Made by a program: the position numbers and the translations under genes
Shown: piece after piece, positions 35,348 to 44,165 of the stretch
How positions within the stretch are numbered: position 1 is the stretch's first letter
How the letters are laid out: each line of letters begins with the position of its first letter
DNA from: UBA1479 sp040216635
Lineage (GTDB): Bacteria > Pseudomonadota > Alphaproteobacteria > Rhodospirillales > Casp-alpha2
Assembly: GCA_040216635.1 (NCBI GenBank)
Contig: JAVJOU010000013.1
Span: 1-64,000 of the forward strand
Direction: 5' to 3'
DNA length: 64,000 nt
The notes under the pieces: model-generated
Databases searched by the model: none
What the model was told of the DNA's origin: nothing
The model's input: the letters and a program-made list of their open reading frames with translations, nothing else

Positions 35348-35397
35348 CTGGTCGGTCCTCCATTGGAACACGAGGGAAGAATAAGGCTTGGTGCACA

Positions 35398-35480
35398 TGC
35401 AGCAATTTTGCTGCACTGCAACAGTGGGGCATATATGCACCCTACCGCCTGCCTAAGTCAAGCCTTATGTTGCAGTGCAA
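35398..35480 (-). promoter_or_regulatory. TGCA-rich operator region of the phasin promoter (PhaR-type)
   Basis: TGCAGCAA-tt-TTGCTGCA (35398-35415) is an 8-2-8 inverted repeat. It is joined by TGCA-C-TGCA (35412-35420) and TTGCA-G-TGCAA (35470-35480). PhaR, the phasin repressor first studied in Paracoccus, binds TGC-rich inverted repeats upstream of phasin and phaR genes. No phaR gene is in this window, so the link is inferred. Confidence 0.6.
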
Positions 35481-35490
35481 AATAAAAGGA

Positions 35491-36186
35491 TCAGGTGGAG
35501 GGTATGTCCGGGGAAGTGTCCATATCCGGCGTGCCGCGCCGCCGCACGGAACAGAGGATTCTCATGGCTTTTTCGGCGCGGCGCAGACCCCGGTCCAATG
35601 CGGCCATGGTTTTGGCCAGATCGGCGCTGTCGTCGCGCAGCCATATGCGAAAGGCATCGGCGTAGACCAGGGCCAGCCCTTTGGTCTGAAGCAGCCGGAC
35701 CGAACCCGACGTGCCGATGCCGGCGGCTTCAAGCACACGCGACATGGTGCGCGCCATGTGCGGCACGAAGCGAAGCGACGCCGGGTCGCACAAGGCGTCC
35801 TTGGCAATTTCGGCCATGGCCGCGCGGTAGGGGGAAAGGGCGTCGAACCGTTCCATCAACAGATCGAACAGGCGGTCCCGTATGTTTCCGCCGTCATCCC
35901 CGGCGGACATCAGGTCATCGGCTGTGGCCAGCATCCGTTCGTCGATGCGGTCTTGGAAGGCGTTGATGACGGCGTGCTTGGTGGGGAAGGGGATCAGGAT
36001 GTCAGACAGGGGCAGGTCGGTTTCCGCCGCGACCTGGGCCAGGGAAAAGCGGCGCCAGCCGTCCCGTGCGATGCAGGCCATGGCGGCATCGATGATCCGT
36101 GTCTGGCGCACCTCCGGTGTTTCCGCCTGATCGGTGGATTTACGCTTTGGCTTGCGTGGGGTTTTCCCTTGCGGCTGCTTGGCCAT
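35491..36186 (-). CDS. TetR/AcrR-family regulator
   Basis: 231 residues: a basic, Lys/Pro-rich N-terminal tail (~1-25), then a TetR HTH (~28-75; RIIDAAMACIARDGWRRFSL, AQVAAETDLPLSDI). The C-terminal part (~80-215) is all-helical and somewhat resembles COQ9-like TetR folds. The usual Tyr of the third helix is replaced, as the segment reads PFPTKHAVINAF. The target is unknown; it lies between the phasin promoter and proC and could control either. Confidence 0.85.
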   Translation of the reverse strand: MAKQPQGKTPRKPKRKSTDQAETPEVRQTRIIDAAMACIARDGWRRFSLAQVAAETDLPLSDILIPFPTKHAVINAFQDRIDERMLATADDLMSAGDDGGNIRDRLFDLLMERFDALSPYRAAMAEIAKDALCDPASLRFVPHMARTMSRVLEAAGIGTSGSVRLLQTKGLALVYADAFRIWLRDDSADLAKTMAALDRGLRRAEKAMRILCSVRRRGTPDMDTSPDIPST

Positions 36187-36265
36187 GGCGGGCCTCTCCT
36201 TACGTTCGCTTCCTATAATGTAGGAAGCGGCGATGGAAATGCCAATTACCGGGAAGTTGCTTGGG

Positions 36266-37117
36266 TCAGCCGGCCAGTTCGCGCGACCGCATCGCGGCGG
36301 CTGCGACGCATTCGGTCACGATATCGCCCATGGGCCCCTGTGCGGGATCGTCCTTGGCCGGATCGCCGCCCATCAAAACACTCAGGCCCGCGGCCGTGGT
36401 GCCGCCGGGACTGGTCACGTTCTGGCGTAGGGTTCGGGGGCTGTCCGCCGACGCCTGATGCAGGAGTTCGCCCGCACCCTCGACCGTTGCCCGGGCCAGG
36501 GCATCGGCCAGATCGCCGGGCAGTCCGGCGTCGCGCCCGGCGCGGGCCAGGCATTCCACGAAATGAAAGACATAGGCCGGGCCGCTGCCGGACACACCGG
36601 TCACGGCATGGATCATCTCTTCGTCGTCGACCCAATGGACCTGACCGACGGCGGTCAGAAGATCATGGCAGAGGGTGCGCTGGGCGTCCGATGCTTTGGC
36701 ATTGGCGCAGGCGACGCTGACGCCCCGGCCGACGGCGGCGGGCGTATTGGGCATGGCGCGGACGACGGCGGCGTCTTCGCCCAGATGTCCTTCGAAAAAG
36801 CTGACAGGCGTGCCGGCGGCGATGGACAGGAACACCGTGTCCGGCCCGGCAAAGCGCCGATAGGGCGGCACCACTGCTTCCATGACCTGCGGTTTGACCG
36901 CGAACATCACCAAGCCCGGTGCGAAGTCCGCCCCCAGGTCATCCGGTGACGAGACGGCGGTCACGCCGTGACTGCGGGCCAGAGCAGCCGCATTTTCGCT
37001 ATTGGGTTCGACCACGAAGATGTTCGCAGCCGGGATGCCCCGACCGATCCAGCCGGCCATCAGGGCACCGCCCATCTTGCCGCCCCCGACAAGCAATAGG
37101 GATTGCGTGGTACTCAC
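36266..37117 (-). CDS. proC: Pyrroline-5-carboxylate reductase
   Basis: 283 residues. An N-terminal Rossmann fold (LLLVGGGKMGGALMAGW), then AVKPQVMEAV and RAMPNTPAAVGRG, and the C-terminal helical dimer domain with VTGVSGSGPAYVFHF and SPGGTTAAGL. It makes proline from pyrroline-5-carboxylate. It is the third step after proB/proA at 4.2-6.7 kb, but is transcribed separately. Confidence 0.96.
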   Translation of the reverse strand: MSTTQSLLLVGGGKMGGALMAGWIGRGIPAANIFVVEPNSENAAALARSHGVTAVSSPDDLGADFAPGLVMFAVKPQVMEAVVPPYRRFAGPDTVFLSIAAGTPVSFFEGHLGEDAAVVRAMPNTPAAVGRGVSVACANAKASDAQRTLCHDLLTAVGQVHWVDDEEMIHAVTGVSGSGPAYVFHFVECLARAGRDAGLPGDLADALARATVEGAGELLHQASADSPRTLRQNVTSPGGTTAAGLSVLMGGDPAKDDPAQGPMGDIVTECVAAAAMRSRELAG

Positions 37118-37154
37118 GGATTAGGACTCCGGTCTTCTCGTCTGCGGCGTTACG

Positions 37155-37658
37155 TCAGGCTTCGCCGACCGTGTCCACCATGGCGGCGGCCACGGCATCT
37201 TCGGCGGTGCGCCCGCCCCAGATCACGTATTGGAAGGCTGGGTAAAAGCGTTCGCATTCGTACAGCGCTGTTTCGACGATGTCTTCCATCTGGCTCATGG
37301 TCGGGCCCTTGGCCGCGCGCATGGGCAGGACATGGCGGAACATGGGAAGGCCCTCGTCGTCCCACATGCCGAAATGGCCCAGCCAAAGCTTTTCGTTCAC
37401 TTTGGCCAGAAGCTCGTAGACCGGCGGGCGCCGGTCGTTCGGCACGCGCATGTCGAAGGCGCAGGTGAAATGCATGGCTTCGATCTCGTCGTTCCAGGCG
37501 AAATACAAGCTGTAATCACACCAGGTGCCGGGCACCTGGACAGCCAATTCCTGGTCGCTACGACGGTCAAAGGTCCAATCGTTCCCCTCTACGATCTGTT
37601 CGATCAGGTCCAAAGGATTGTGTTTTTGGGTCTCAACGGCGAAATCTAAGGCAGGCAT
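37155..37658 (-). CDS. YbjN domain-containing protein
   Basis: 167 residues. The YbjN fold has a type III secretion chaperone-like architecture: N-terminal helix NPLDLIEQIVEGNDWTFDRR, strands around WCDYSLYFAWNDEIEAMHF, and helix VYELLAKVNEKLWLGHFGM. The molecular function is unknown; in alphaproteobacteria this gene is regularly next to proC. ATG 37658 is preceded by AAGGAGG. The ~285 bp upstream to 37944 hold no gene I can support. Confidence 0.88.
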   Translation of the reverse strand: MPALDFAVETQKHNPLDLIEQIVEGNDWTFDRRSDQELAVQVPGTWCDYSLYFAWNDEIEAMHFTCAFDMRVPNDRRPPVYELLAKVNEKLWLGHFGMWDDEGLPMFRHVLPMRAAKGPTMSQMEDIVETALYECERFYPAFQYVIWGGRTAEDAVAAAMVDTVGEA

Positions 37659-37944
37659 GGCCGTTCCTCCTTCGTGGCTCGACCGGGGACTCCCGGCGGG
37701 CGCCCCAGGCTTGTAGCCTAAGGTTGCCCCCCACAACATCTCGGAGGTACCCGAAATATGGTACTTGAGGCCCCCTTGGATACAAGAGGTAGCCTGCCTT
37801 AACGGAGTCAGCCGTGCAAGGGCCGATTGCCGAGGTTATGTGAAATATTGTGGAAGAATCGGGAGTCAGAATGACTTAAGGCGAAATGCCCCACATACGC
37901 AGGTCATCCAAGGTGCTGAAACGACTCTATATATGGCGGTGTGT

Positions 37945-38289
37945 TCAGGCTTTGCCTTTGGCCGCCGGGGCCTTGCGGGCGGCCGGTTTGGCTGTGGATT
38001 TTTTTGCCGTGGTCGCGGATTTTCGGGCTTTCTGTGCGGGGTTGGCGGCCAGGGCGGCTTCCAGTTTGGCGACTCGGGCTTCCAGTTTTTCCTGGGCCGC
38101 GCGGGCATTGCGGGCAACCTCGGCCATGGCGTCGAACTCGTCGCGCGGCACCAGATTGCCGTCGGCCAGGAAACGTTCGACCTGCTGGCGGACCATGGCT
38201 TCCACTTCGTCCTTGATGCCGGTCATCGTCGCCACGGCGCCGTTGGCCACCTTGGCCAGGTCGTCGAGAATTTTGTTGGACGTCTGCAT
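37945..38289 (-). CDS. ubiK: Accessory factor UbiK family protein (BMFP) with basic tail
   Basis: 114 residues. Residues 1-78 form the UbiK/BMFP amphipathic helix and coiled coil (MQTSNKILDDLAKVANGAVA; VPRDEFDAMAEVARNA; EKLEARVAKLEAAL). Residues ~82-114 are a Lys/Ala/Pro tail like that of L21. Known UbiK helps the UbiJ/ubiquinone complex and binds membranes. ATG 38289 follows AGGGAG. It is divergent from hldD. Confidence 0.85.
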   Translation of the reverse strand: MQTSNKILDDLAKVANGAVATMTGIKDEVEAMVRQQVERFLADGNLVPRDEFDAMAEVARNARAAQEKLEARVAKLEAALAANPAQKARKSATTAKKSTAKPAARKAPAAKGKA

Positions 38290-38408
38290 CGCTGAACTCC
38301 CTGGTTCCGAACAATCGGTCGATTCTACCTGATATATGGCGATCTTGCCCCCAAGACGCAAGCGCCGGGCCGGTTGCTCCCGGGCCTGGGCCATCCTATA
38401 AGCAGGCC

Positions 38409-39395
38409 ATGTATGTGGTCACCGGCGGGGCCGGTTTCATCGGATCGAATATCGTGCACGGGCTCGAGGCCGCCGGCCGGGGCCCGGTGGCCGTTGTCGA
38501 CCGTGTGGATGCGCCGGAAAAGGCCCTGAACATCGCCAAGCGTAGCAACGCGCAAACGGTCGAGCCTGATGATCTTCTGCCTTTCCTGAAGGACAACGCG
38601 GGCCGGATTCGCGGTGTGATCCACATGGGAGCCATTTCGGCGACCACGGAAACGCGTTTGGTCCGCATCATCAAGGCGAACATCGTGCTGTCGCGCCGTT
38701 TGTGGCATTGGTGCGCGGTCGAAGGTGTGCCTTACATTTACGCGTCTTCTGCCGCGACCTACGGCGACGGCAGCCGGGGGTTCGACGACGATGGGGCCAT
38801 CGATGCCCTGAAGGCGCTGCAGCCGCTTAACATGTACGGCTGGTCCAAGAACCAATTCGATATCTGGGTCGCCGAGCAGGTGTCTGCCGGTGCGCCCAAG
38901 CCGCCGGGCTGGGCCGGACTTAAGTTCTTCAACGTGTTCGGGCCCAACGAATACCATAAGGGCCGCATGCAGTCCGTTGCCCGCCAGGTTTACGAGAAAG
39001 CCGCCCGGGGCGAGACCTGCACCCTGTTCCAATCCCACCATCCCGATTACGCCGACGGCGGGCAGCTGCGCGATTTCGTTTGGGTCGGCGATTGCGTCGA
39101 TATGGTGATGTGGCTGTTGGACCATCCGCAGGCATCCGGCCTGTTCAACTGCGGGACCGGCAAGGCCCGCAGCTTCGCCGATCTGGCCGCCGCCGTGTAT
39201 CGTGCCTTGGGCCAGGAGCCGATGATCGACTTCGTCCCCACGCCCGAAGACATCCGCGATAAGTATCAATATTTCACCGAGGCCGGCATGGACCGCATCC
39301 GCGCCGCCGGCTATGGCCATCCTTCGACCTCCTTGGAAGAAGGTGTCCGGCGCTATGTGCAGGATTTCCTCCACACGGACGATCCCTACCTGTAA
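38409..39395 (+). CDS. hldD: ADP-L-glycero-D-manno-heptose-6-epimerase
   Basis: 328 residues, extended SDR. NAD(P) loop TGGAGFIGSN; MGAISATTE; the catalytic YGWSKNQFD (YxxxK); FNVFGPNEYHKGRMQS. It epimerises the heptose used for the lipopolysaccharide inner core, consistent with a Gram-negative outer membrane. It is 12 nt before lgt. Confidence 0.95.
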   Translation: MYVVTGGAGFIGSNIVHGLEAAGRGPVAVVDRVDAPEKALNIAKRSNAQTVEPDDLLPFLKDNAGRIRGVIHMGAISATTETRLVRIIKANIVLSRRLWHWCAVEGVPYIYASSAATYGDGSRGFDDDGAIDALKALQPLNMYGWSKNQFDIWVAEQVSAGAPKPPGWAGLKFFNVFGPNEYHKGRMQSVARQVYEKAARGETCTLFQSHHPDYADGGQLRDFVWVGDCVDMVMWLLDHPQASGLFNCGTGKARSFADLAAAVYRALGQEPMIDFVPTPEDIRDKYQYFTEAGMDRIRAAGYGHPSTSLEEGVRRYVQDFLHTDDPYL

Positions 39396-39407
39396 GGGAC
39401 TTGGGGC

Positions 39408-40283
39408 ATGATGATCGCATCAATTCTACCCGCATTGACCTTCCCCGCGATCGATCCCATCGTGATCGAAATCGGGCCGTTCGCCATCCGTTGGTATGCC
39501 CTGGCCTATATCGCCGGGTTGATCCTGGGCTGGCGCTACATGCTGCGCCTGACCGACGACCTGCCGCTGCGTGATGTTCAGGTCCCGGATGCAAAGGGCA
39601 AACCCCAGACCGTGCAAGAGCCCGTCGTCAGCCGCTTGGCTGTCGACGATTTTCTTGTCTGGGCGACCATCGGCGTGGTCCTGGGGGGGCGGCTCGGATA
39701 CGTTCTGTTCTACAAGCCCGGGTTCTATCTGGAAAACCCGGTGAACATCCTGACCGTCTGGCAGGGGGGGATGTCGTTCCACGGCGGCTTGCTGGGGGTC
39801 TGTGTCGCGACCATCCTGTTCTGCCGCAAACGGGACATTCCGCTGTTCCGGTTCGCCGACCTGTTGGGCTGTGCCGCTCCCATCGGCCTGTTGTTCGGGC
39901 GCATCGCCAACTTCATCAATGGTGAGCTGTTCGGACGCGCGGCCGACGTCCCCTGGGCCATGGTATTTCCTTATGGCGGACCCCTCGCCCGCCACCCCAG
40001 CCAGCTTTATGAAGCCGCCCTTGAAGGTCTGATCCTGTTCATTGTCTTGGCTGTTCTGTGGCGCCGTCCGGGGCTGCGCGCCCGGCCGGGGACCTTGGCG
40101 GGGATTTTCTTTATCGGCTACGGCATCGCCCGGATCATCGCCGAGTTTTTCCGCGAGCCGGATGCCCATCTGGGTTTTCTGTTTCAGGGGGCGACCATGG
40201 GCCAGTTGCTGTGCCTGCCGATGATCGCCTTCGGCCTGTGGCTGATCCTGCGGGCGCGCCGCATCCCGCCATCGGACGCATGA
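39408..40283 (+). CDS. lgt: Prolipoprotein diacylglyceryl transferase
   Basis: 291 residues, about seven membrane helices. The Lgt signature GRIANFINGELFGR and HPSQLYEA are present, and MSFHGGLLG carries the essential His-Gly-Gly. It transfers diacylglycerol to the lipobox Cys of prolipoproteins; three lipoprotein-like genes are found in this window. It overlaps the methyltransferase gene by ATGA. Confidence 0.96.
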   Translation: MMIASILPALTFPAIDPIVIEIGPFAIRWYALAYIAGLILGWRYMLRLTDDLPLRDVQVPDAKGKPQTVQEPVVSRLAVDDFLVWATIGVVLGGRLGYVLFYKPGFYLENPVNILTVWQGGMSFHGGLLGVCVATILFCRKRDIPLFRFADLLGCAAPIGLLFGRIANFINGELFGRAADVPWAMVFPYGGPLARHPSQLYEAALEGLILFIVLAVLWRRPGLRARPGTLAGIFFIGYGIARIIAEFFREPDAHLGFLFQGATMGQLLCLPMIAFGLWLILRARRIPPSDA

Positions 40284-41371
40284 CCGGGCAGATTGACCAT
40301 TTTCGCCGCCGCATCGCCCTTGAAGGGCCGCTGACCGTTGCACAATACATGGAGGAATGTCTCGGCAATCCGACCCATGGCTATTACATGACCCGCGATC
40401 CCTTGGGCCGGGCCGGTGATTTCACCACGGCGCCGGAAATATCGCAGATGTTCGGCGAACTGTTGGGTCTTTGGGCGGCTGTGCAGTGGCAGGCCATGGG
40501 CGCGCCCGATCCGGTCCATCTGATCGAACTGGGGCCGGGGCGCGGCACCTTGATGGCGGACGTGCTCCGCGCCGCCGGTCAGGTGCCGGAATTCCGCGCG
40601 GCCCTTGCCGTGCATCTGGTGGAAACCAGCCCGGTTCTCAGGCAAAAGCAGGGCGAGACCCTGACCGCCGCCCATCCGGACATCGCCCCCCAATGGTGGA
40701 ACGGCTTATCGCAGGTCCCGCCCGGCCCGGCGATCATCCTTGCCAATGAATTCTTCGATGCCTTGCCCATCCGCCAGTTTCAGCGGGGGGCGGACGGCTG
40801 GCGCGAACGCCTGATCGGCTGGGACGAAAGCGCGGGCGCGTTGGCCTTTACGCATTCCGGTGCAGTCCCCGTGACGCCCTTGATCCCCCCGCCCTTGGAT
40901 CAGGTGCCGGCGGGCAGTTTGGTGGAAATCTGCCCTGCCGGTCTGCGCCAGGCCCATACCCTGGCGTCCCGGCTGGCGGAACAGGGCGGGGCGGCGCTGA
41001 TCATCGATTACGGCCATGACCGAAGCGGTGCGGGCGATACTCTGCAGGCGGTCAAGGACCACGCATATGCCGGTGTGCTGGACGATCCCGGTCAGGCCGA
41101 TCTGACAGCACATGTGGATTTTCAGCAACTTGCGGCAACCGCCATTCAGGCCGGGGCCGTTACTTTCGGGCCGGCCGGGCAGGGGGAATTTCTGCAGGCC
41201 CTGGGAATCCGGGAGCGCGCGGCGGCCCTGTCTGCCAAGGCGGACGCCGGTCAGCAGGCGGATATTCAGGCCGCCCTTAAGCGCCTGACGGCCGGCGAAC
41301 AAATGGGCCGCCTGTTCCGGGTTCTGGCCGTACAGCACCCGGGGCTGGCCACGCCGCCCGGGCTCGGTTAA
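40280..41371 (+). CDS. SAM-dependent methyltransferase, MidA/NDUFAF7 family
   Basis: 363 residues of the COG1565 family: MEECLGNPTHGYYMTRDPLG near the N-terminus, SAM loop LIELGPGRGTLMADVLR, and NEFFDALPIRQF. The mitochondrial relative methylates an Arg of complex I subunit NDUFS2; a bacterial role on NuoD-type proteins is possible but unproven. The start ATG 40280 is set by overlap with lgt; lgt-COG1565-pgeF is a conserved string in alphaproteobacteria. Confidence 0.9.
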   Translation: MTGQIDHFRRRIALEGPLTVAQYMEECLGNPTHGYYMTRDPLGRAGDFTTAPEISQMFGELLGLWAAVQWQAMGAPDPVHLIELGPGRGTLMADVLRAAGQVPEFRAALAVHLVETSPVLRQKQGETLTAAHPDIAPQWWNGLSQVPPGPAIILANEFFDALPIRQFQRGADGWRERLIGWDESAGALAFTHSGAVPVTPLIPPPLDQVPAGSLVEICPAGLRQAHTLASRLAEQGGAALIIDYGHDRSGAGDTLQAVKDHAYAGVLDDPGQADLTAHVDFQQLAATAIQAGAVTFGPAGQGEFLQALGIRERAAALSAKADAGQQADIQAALKRLTAGEQMGRLFRVLAVQHPGLATPPGLG

Positions 41372-41412
41372 GGCCGTTTGAACAGCGGGGCGGGATCAAG
41401 GTACAAGATTGC

Positions 41413-42201
41413 ATGACCGAAGAAATCGATATCGTCAGTGCGCCCAACCTTGCCGAACAGGCGGGAATCACCCATGCCTTCTTTACCCGCAAGGGCGGGG
41501 TCAGCGGCGGCATTTACGCAGGGCTCAATTGCGGCCAAGGGTCGGACGACGACGGCACCCATGTCGCGGAAAACAAGCGCCGGGCAGCGGTGGCCCTGGG
41601 CCTTGCCGAAGACAGCCTGGCCCTGGTTCATCAGGTTCACTCCCCGGATGTCTGGGTCGCCGATGCGCCCCGTGCCCGGCCCGATCTGGTCAAGGCCGAT
41701 GCCTTGGTCAGCCGTGAACCGAAAATGGGATTGGGGATTTTGACGGCCGATTGCGCGCCGGTTCTGTTCGCGGACCCGGACGCAGGAGTGGTTGGTGCCG
41801 CCCATGCGGGCTGGCGCGGCGCCATGGGCGGCGTGCTTGAAAACACCGTCGCGAAGATGGAGTCCGAAGGTGCCCGGCGTGCCAACATCCATGCCGCGCT
41901 CGGCCCCTGTATCCGGCAGATTTCTTATGAAGTCGGCCAGGATATGAAGAACGCCTTCGCCGAACGCCACGCCGATCATGACCGTTATTTCGCGGCCGGC
42001 GCCCGGCCCGGTCATTATCAGTTCGATCTGGCGGGCTTTATCATGGGTCGGCTGGCGGGATTGGGCCTGGCCACGACCCATGACGTGGGGCTGGATACCT
42101 ATACCGATGATGCGCGGTTTTACAGTTATCGCCGGGCGACCCATCGGGGCGAGCCCGATTACGGCCGGGAACTGGCGGCCATCGCCCTGATGCCCCGTTG
42201 A
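41413..42201 (+). CDS. pgeF: Peptidoglycan editing factor PgeF (laccase-domain, YfiH)
   Basis: 262 residues. The metal ligands typical of the family are in HQVHSPDVW, TADCAPVLFAD and AAHAGWRGA, followed by GPCI and the C-terminal YSYRRATHRG. Known PgeF removes wrongly incorporated serine from peptidoglycan precursors, and purine nucleoside phosphorylase activity is also reported. It follows the MidA-like gene by 41 nt. Confidence 0.93.
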   Translation: MTEEIDIVSAPNLAEQAGITHAFFTRKGGVSGGIYAGLNCGQGSDDDGTHVAENKRRAAVALGLAEDSLALVHQVHSPDVWVADAPRARPDLVKADALVSREPKMGLGILTADCAPVLFADPDAGVVGAAHAGWRGAMGGVLENTVAKMESEGARRANIHAALGPCIRQISYEVGQDMKNAFAERHADHDRYFAAGARPGHYQFDLAGFIMGRLAGLGLATTHDVGLDTYTDDARFYSYRRATHRGEPDYGRELAAIALMPR

Positions 42202-42229
42202 CACATTCATCACCAAGGAAGCTTCGCGC

Positions 42230-42298
42230 ATGCCTTATTTGGCGATCTTGACCTTGATCTCCCTCGCGGTGATTCTCGTCACCTGTGCCATAGTTTAG
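42230..42298 (+). CDS. 22-residue hydrophobic small membrane peptide
   Basis: A 23-codon frame ATG..TAG with AAGGAA 9 nt upstream. It encodes MPYLAILTLISLAV then ILVTCAIV, an almost uninterrupted hydrophobic stretch with one Cys, enough for a single membrane helix. It fits exactly in the gap between pgeF and the lipoprotein gene, 14 nt before the latter's start. It is too short for family assignment; ribosome binding site, composition and spacing are the only evidence. Confidence 0.5.
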   Translation: MPYLAILTLISLAVILVTCAIV

Positions 42299-42312
42299 GG
42301 CGTAATCGTCTC

Positions 42313-43995
42313 ATGGCGGCCATTTCCAAGGGACACCGGGCCTTGCGGGAAGTCATTCGAACGCACATCGGCGTGCTGATCGCGGTCTTGCTGGCCGTGG
42401 CGGCCTGTACCCCCTTGCCGCGTGCGTTTCAGCCGGGCGAAGTGGAAAGCGTCGGCGAGGCCATCGTTCATGGCACGTTCACGAAGGGCATTCAGGTCAA
42501 TCCCGTCGAAGGGGCGGCCCCCATCATGTCGAAAATTCTGGCCCGGACGACGGTCGATTCGTTCGAGCCCTATGGCCTTCCGGCCGGGGTCGCACCTTTC
42601 GACGCCAGCGAATACGTGCTGCACGGCCGCGCCCATCGGGACAAGAACCCCAACGCCATTCCCTATGTCACCATCCATTGGCAACTGTCCAACCGCGAAG
42701 GCCTGTTGCTGGCGGACCTGGAACAGCCGGTCGATGCCACGGGCGACGAATGGGAATTCGGCACGCCCGAGGTCATCATCCGCGTCGCCGAGGATGTCGC
42801 CCATCGGGTCGCCGCCATCCTGGCCGGGATCGCCCCGGCCCAGGAAGCGCCGGCCCCGGACAAGGGAATTTTCGTCATGCCGGTCGAGGGCGCGCCCGGG
42901 GACGGGGATTTTTCCCTGACCCGCGCAATCGCCGAAGCCTTGAAGGCCCGGGGCACTCGACTGACCCGCTACCGCGAACAGGCGAAATACGTGCTGACCG
43001 GCTTGATGAAGGTATCGCCGTCGGTACAGGGCCGCCAGGGCGTGCGCATCACCTGGCGCCTGTCCCGCCCGGACGGCAAGGAAGTCGGCAAGGCGGAACA
43101 GGAAAACACGGTGCCGTCCGGTACCTTCGACACGCAATGGATGCCGACGGCGCGCCTGATCGCCATGGCTGCCGTGGACGGGATTCATGAAGTGATCAGC
43201 GGCTGGGAAGACCGCGAACGCCTGTTGGCCCAGGGCGGGGGGTTGGGGCTGCCGGAAAATTTGGAAGAGGGCGCATTGCCCAAACCCGGCGGGCCGAAGA
43301 AAGTCATCGCCAAGATGGAAGATCACCTTGTCCCGCCCGATGCGCCGGTCAGCGAGGATGGGCCCGCGGAAAAATCCGCGTCAGAAGCCTTGGCGGCCGC
43401 CCGCCCGGGCGCATCCGGCAACACGCCGCCCCCGGCGGAACAGAAAAGCGTGTTGGGGCCGGAAGACGCCGGCGGCGAGCAGATCATCGATGATACGTTC
43501 AAGCCGCCGACACTGCCCATGGCATCCGATGACGGCGCGAATTCCTTCCTGGTGGCGGAGGTCACGGGCGCCCCCGGCAACGGCAACCGGCTTTTGGGCG
43601 AGGCGCTGCGCCGGGTTTTGCGCGCGCGCGATCAGAACGTTACCGAGGACCCCAGGCAGGCCCGCTATCTAGTGCGCGGCCTGGTGGTCATGTCCACGCC
43701 CAAGGCGGGCAAACAGGATGCCCGGATCGTATGGTCGGTCGAAAACGCCGACGGCACGCCGCTGGGCAGTGCCGAACAGCATAGTGCGGTCAACGCCGGC
43801 GCGCTTGACGACAATTGGGGAGATACGGCCCTGGACGTGGCCATGGGGGCAGTTGTCGGAATCCAACGGGTGTTGGGCGACAAGGCGCGGCCGTTTGTAC
43901 GCCGCCTGCCGTCCGACGAACCGACTTCTCCTGCCGAGAGCACGGAGACTCTGCAATGGGCGCCCGGCGAAGCCATCCCGCCGCCCACGCGTTAA
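42313..43995 (+). CDS. Lipoprotein with three copies of one domain, unknown function
   Basis: 560 residues. A signal peptide with lipobox LAVAAC puts the lipid on Cys32. Three related units begin near residues 59, 185 and 411, each with a V-x-x-V-x-GAP turn, a Y-V-L-x-G or Y-L-V-R-G strand, an I-x-W strand, and a C-terminal A-x-x-G-I helix. Units 2 and 3 align nearly end to end. A Pro/Ala/Glu linker (~325-400) separates them. I do not recognise a named family. It is probably a periplasmic, outer-membrane-anchored binding or assembly protein. Confidence 0.85.
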   Translation: MAAISKGHRALREVIRTHIGVLIAVLLAVAACTPLPRAFQPGEVESVGEAIVHGTFTKGIQVNPVEGAAPIMSKILARTTVDSFEPYGLPAGVAPFDASEYVLHGRAHRDKNPNAIPYVTIHWQLSNREGLLLADLEQPVDATGDEWEFGTPEVIIRVAEDVAHRVAAILAGIAPAQEAPAPDKGIFVMPVEGAPGDGDFSLTRAIAEALKARGTRLTRYREQAKYVLTGLMKVSPSVQGRQGVRITWRLSRPDGKEVGKAEQENTVPSGTFDTQWMPTARLIAMAAVDGIHEVISGWEDRERLLAQGGGLGLPENLEEGALPKPGGPKKVIAKMEDHLVPPDAPVSEDGPAEKSASEALAAARPGASGNTPPPAEQKSVLGPEDAGGEQIIDDTFKPPTLPMASDDGANSFLVAEVTGAPGNGNRLLGEALRRVLRARDQNVTEDPRQARYLVRGLVVMSTPKAGKQDARIVWSVENADGTPLGSAEQHSAVNAGALDDNWGDTALDVAMGAVVGIQRVLGDKARPFVRRLPSDEPTSPAESTETLQWAPGEAIPPPTR

Positions 43996-44014
43996 TATTA
44001 TAAGCATCTGATTT

Positions 44015-44038
44015 TAAACGATTATGAAAGATCGTTTA
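44015..44038. promoter_or_regulatory. Perfect 8-8-8 inverted repeat upstream of prs
   Basis: TAAACGAT (44015-44022), an 8-nt spacer and ATCGTTTA (44031-44038) form a perfect dyad in an AT-rich patch between the lipoprotein gene and prs. No T-tract follows, so an operator is more likely than a terminator. Confidence 0.45.
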
Positions 44039-44124
44039 CAGGCGCGGCAGGCATTGTTAGAGTCCGCGCGCCGTTTGCGGGTATAGACCCCGTCGGCGCT
44101 CGGTTCCGGGCAATTCCAGGGGTG

Positions 44125-44151
44125 GTTTTGCGCCGCCTTCGGACGCAAAAC
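44125..44151 (+). promoter_or_regulatory. Hairpin in the prs leader next to the start codon
   Basis: GTTTTGCG plus CCG (44125-44135) pairs with CGG plus CGCAAAAC (44140-44151), with a 4-nt CCTT loop and one bulged A. The 11-bp stem ends 14 nt before the ATG and only a weak GAAAG SD lies between, so the structure could affect translation. Confidence 0.45.
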
Positions 44152-44165
44152 GAAAGTGCGCAGCC

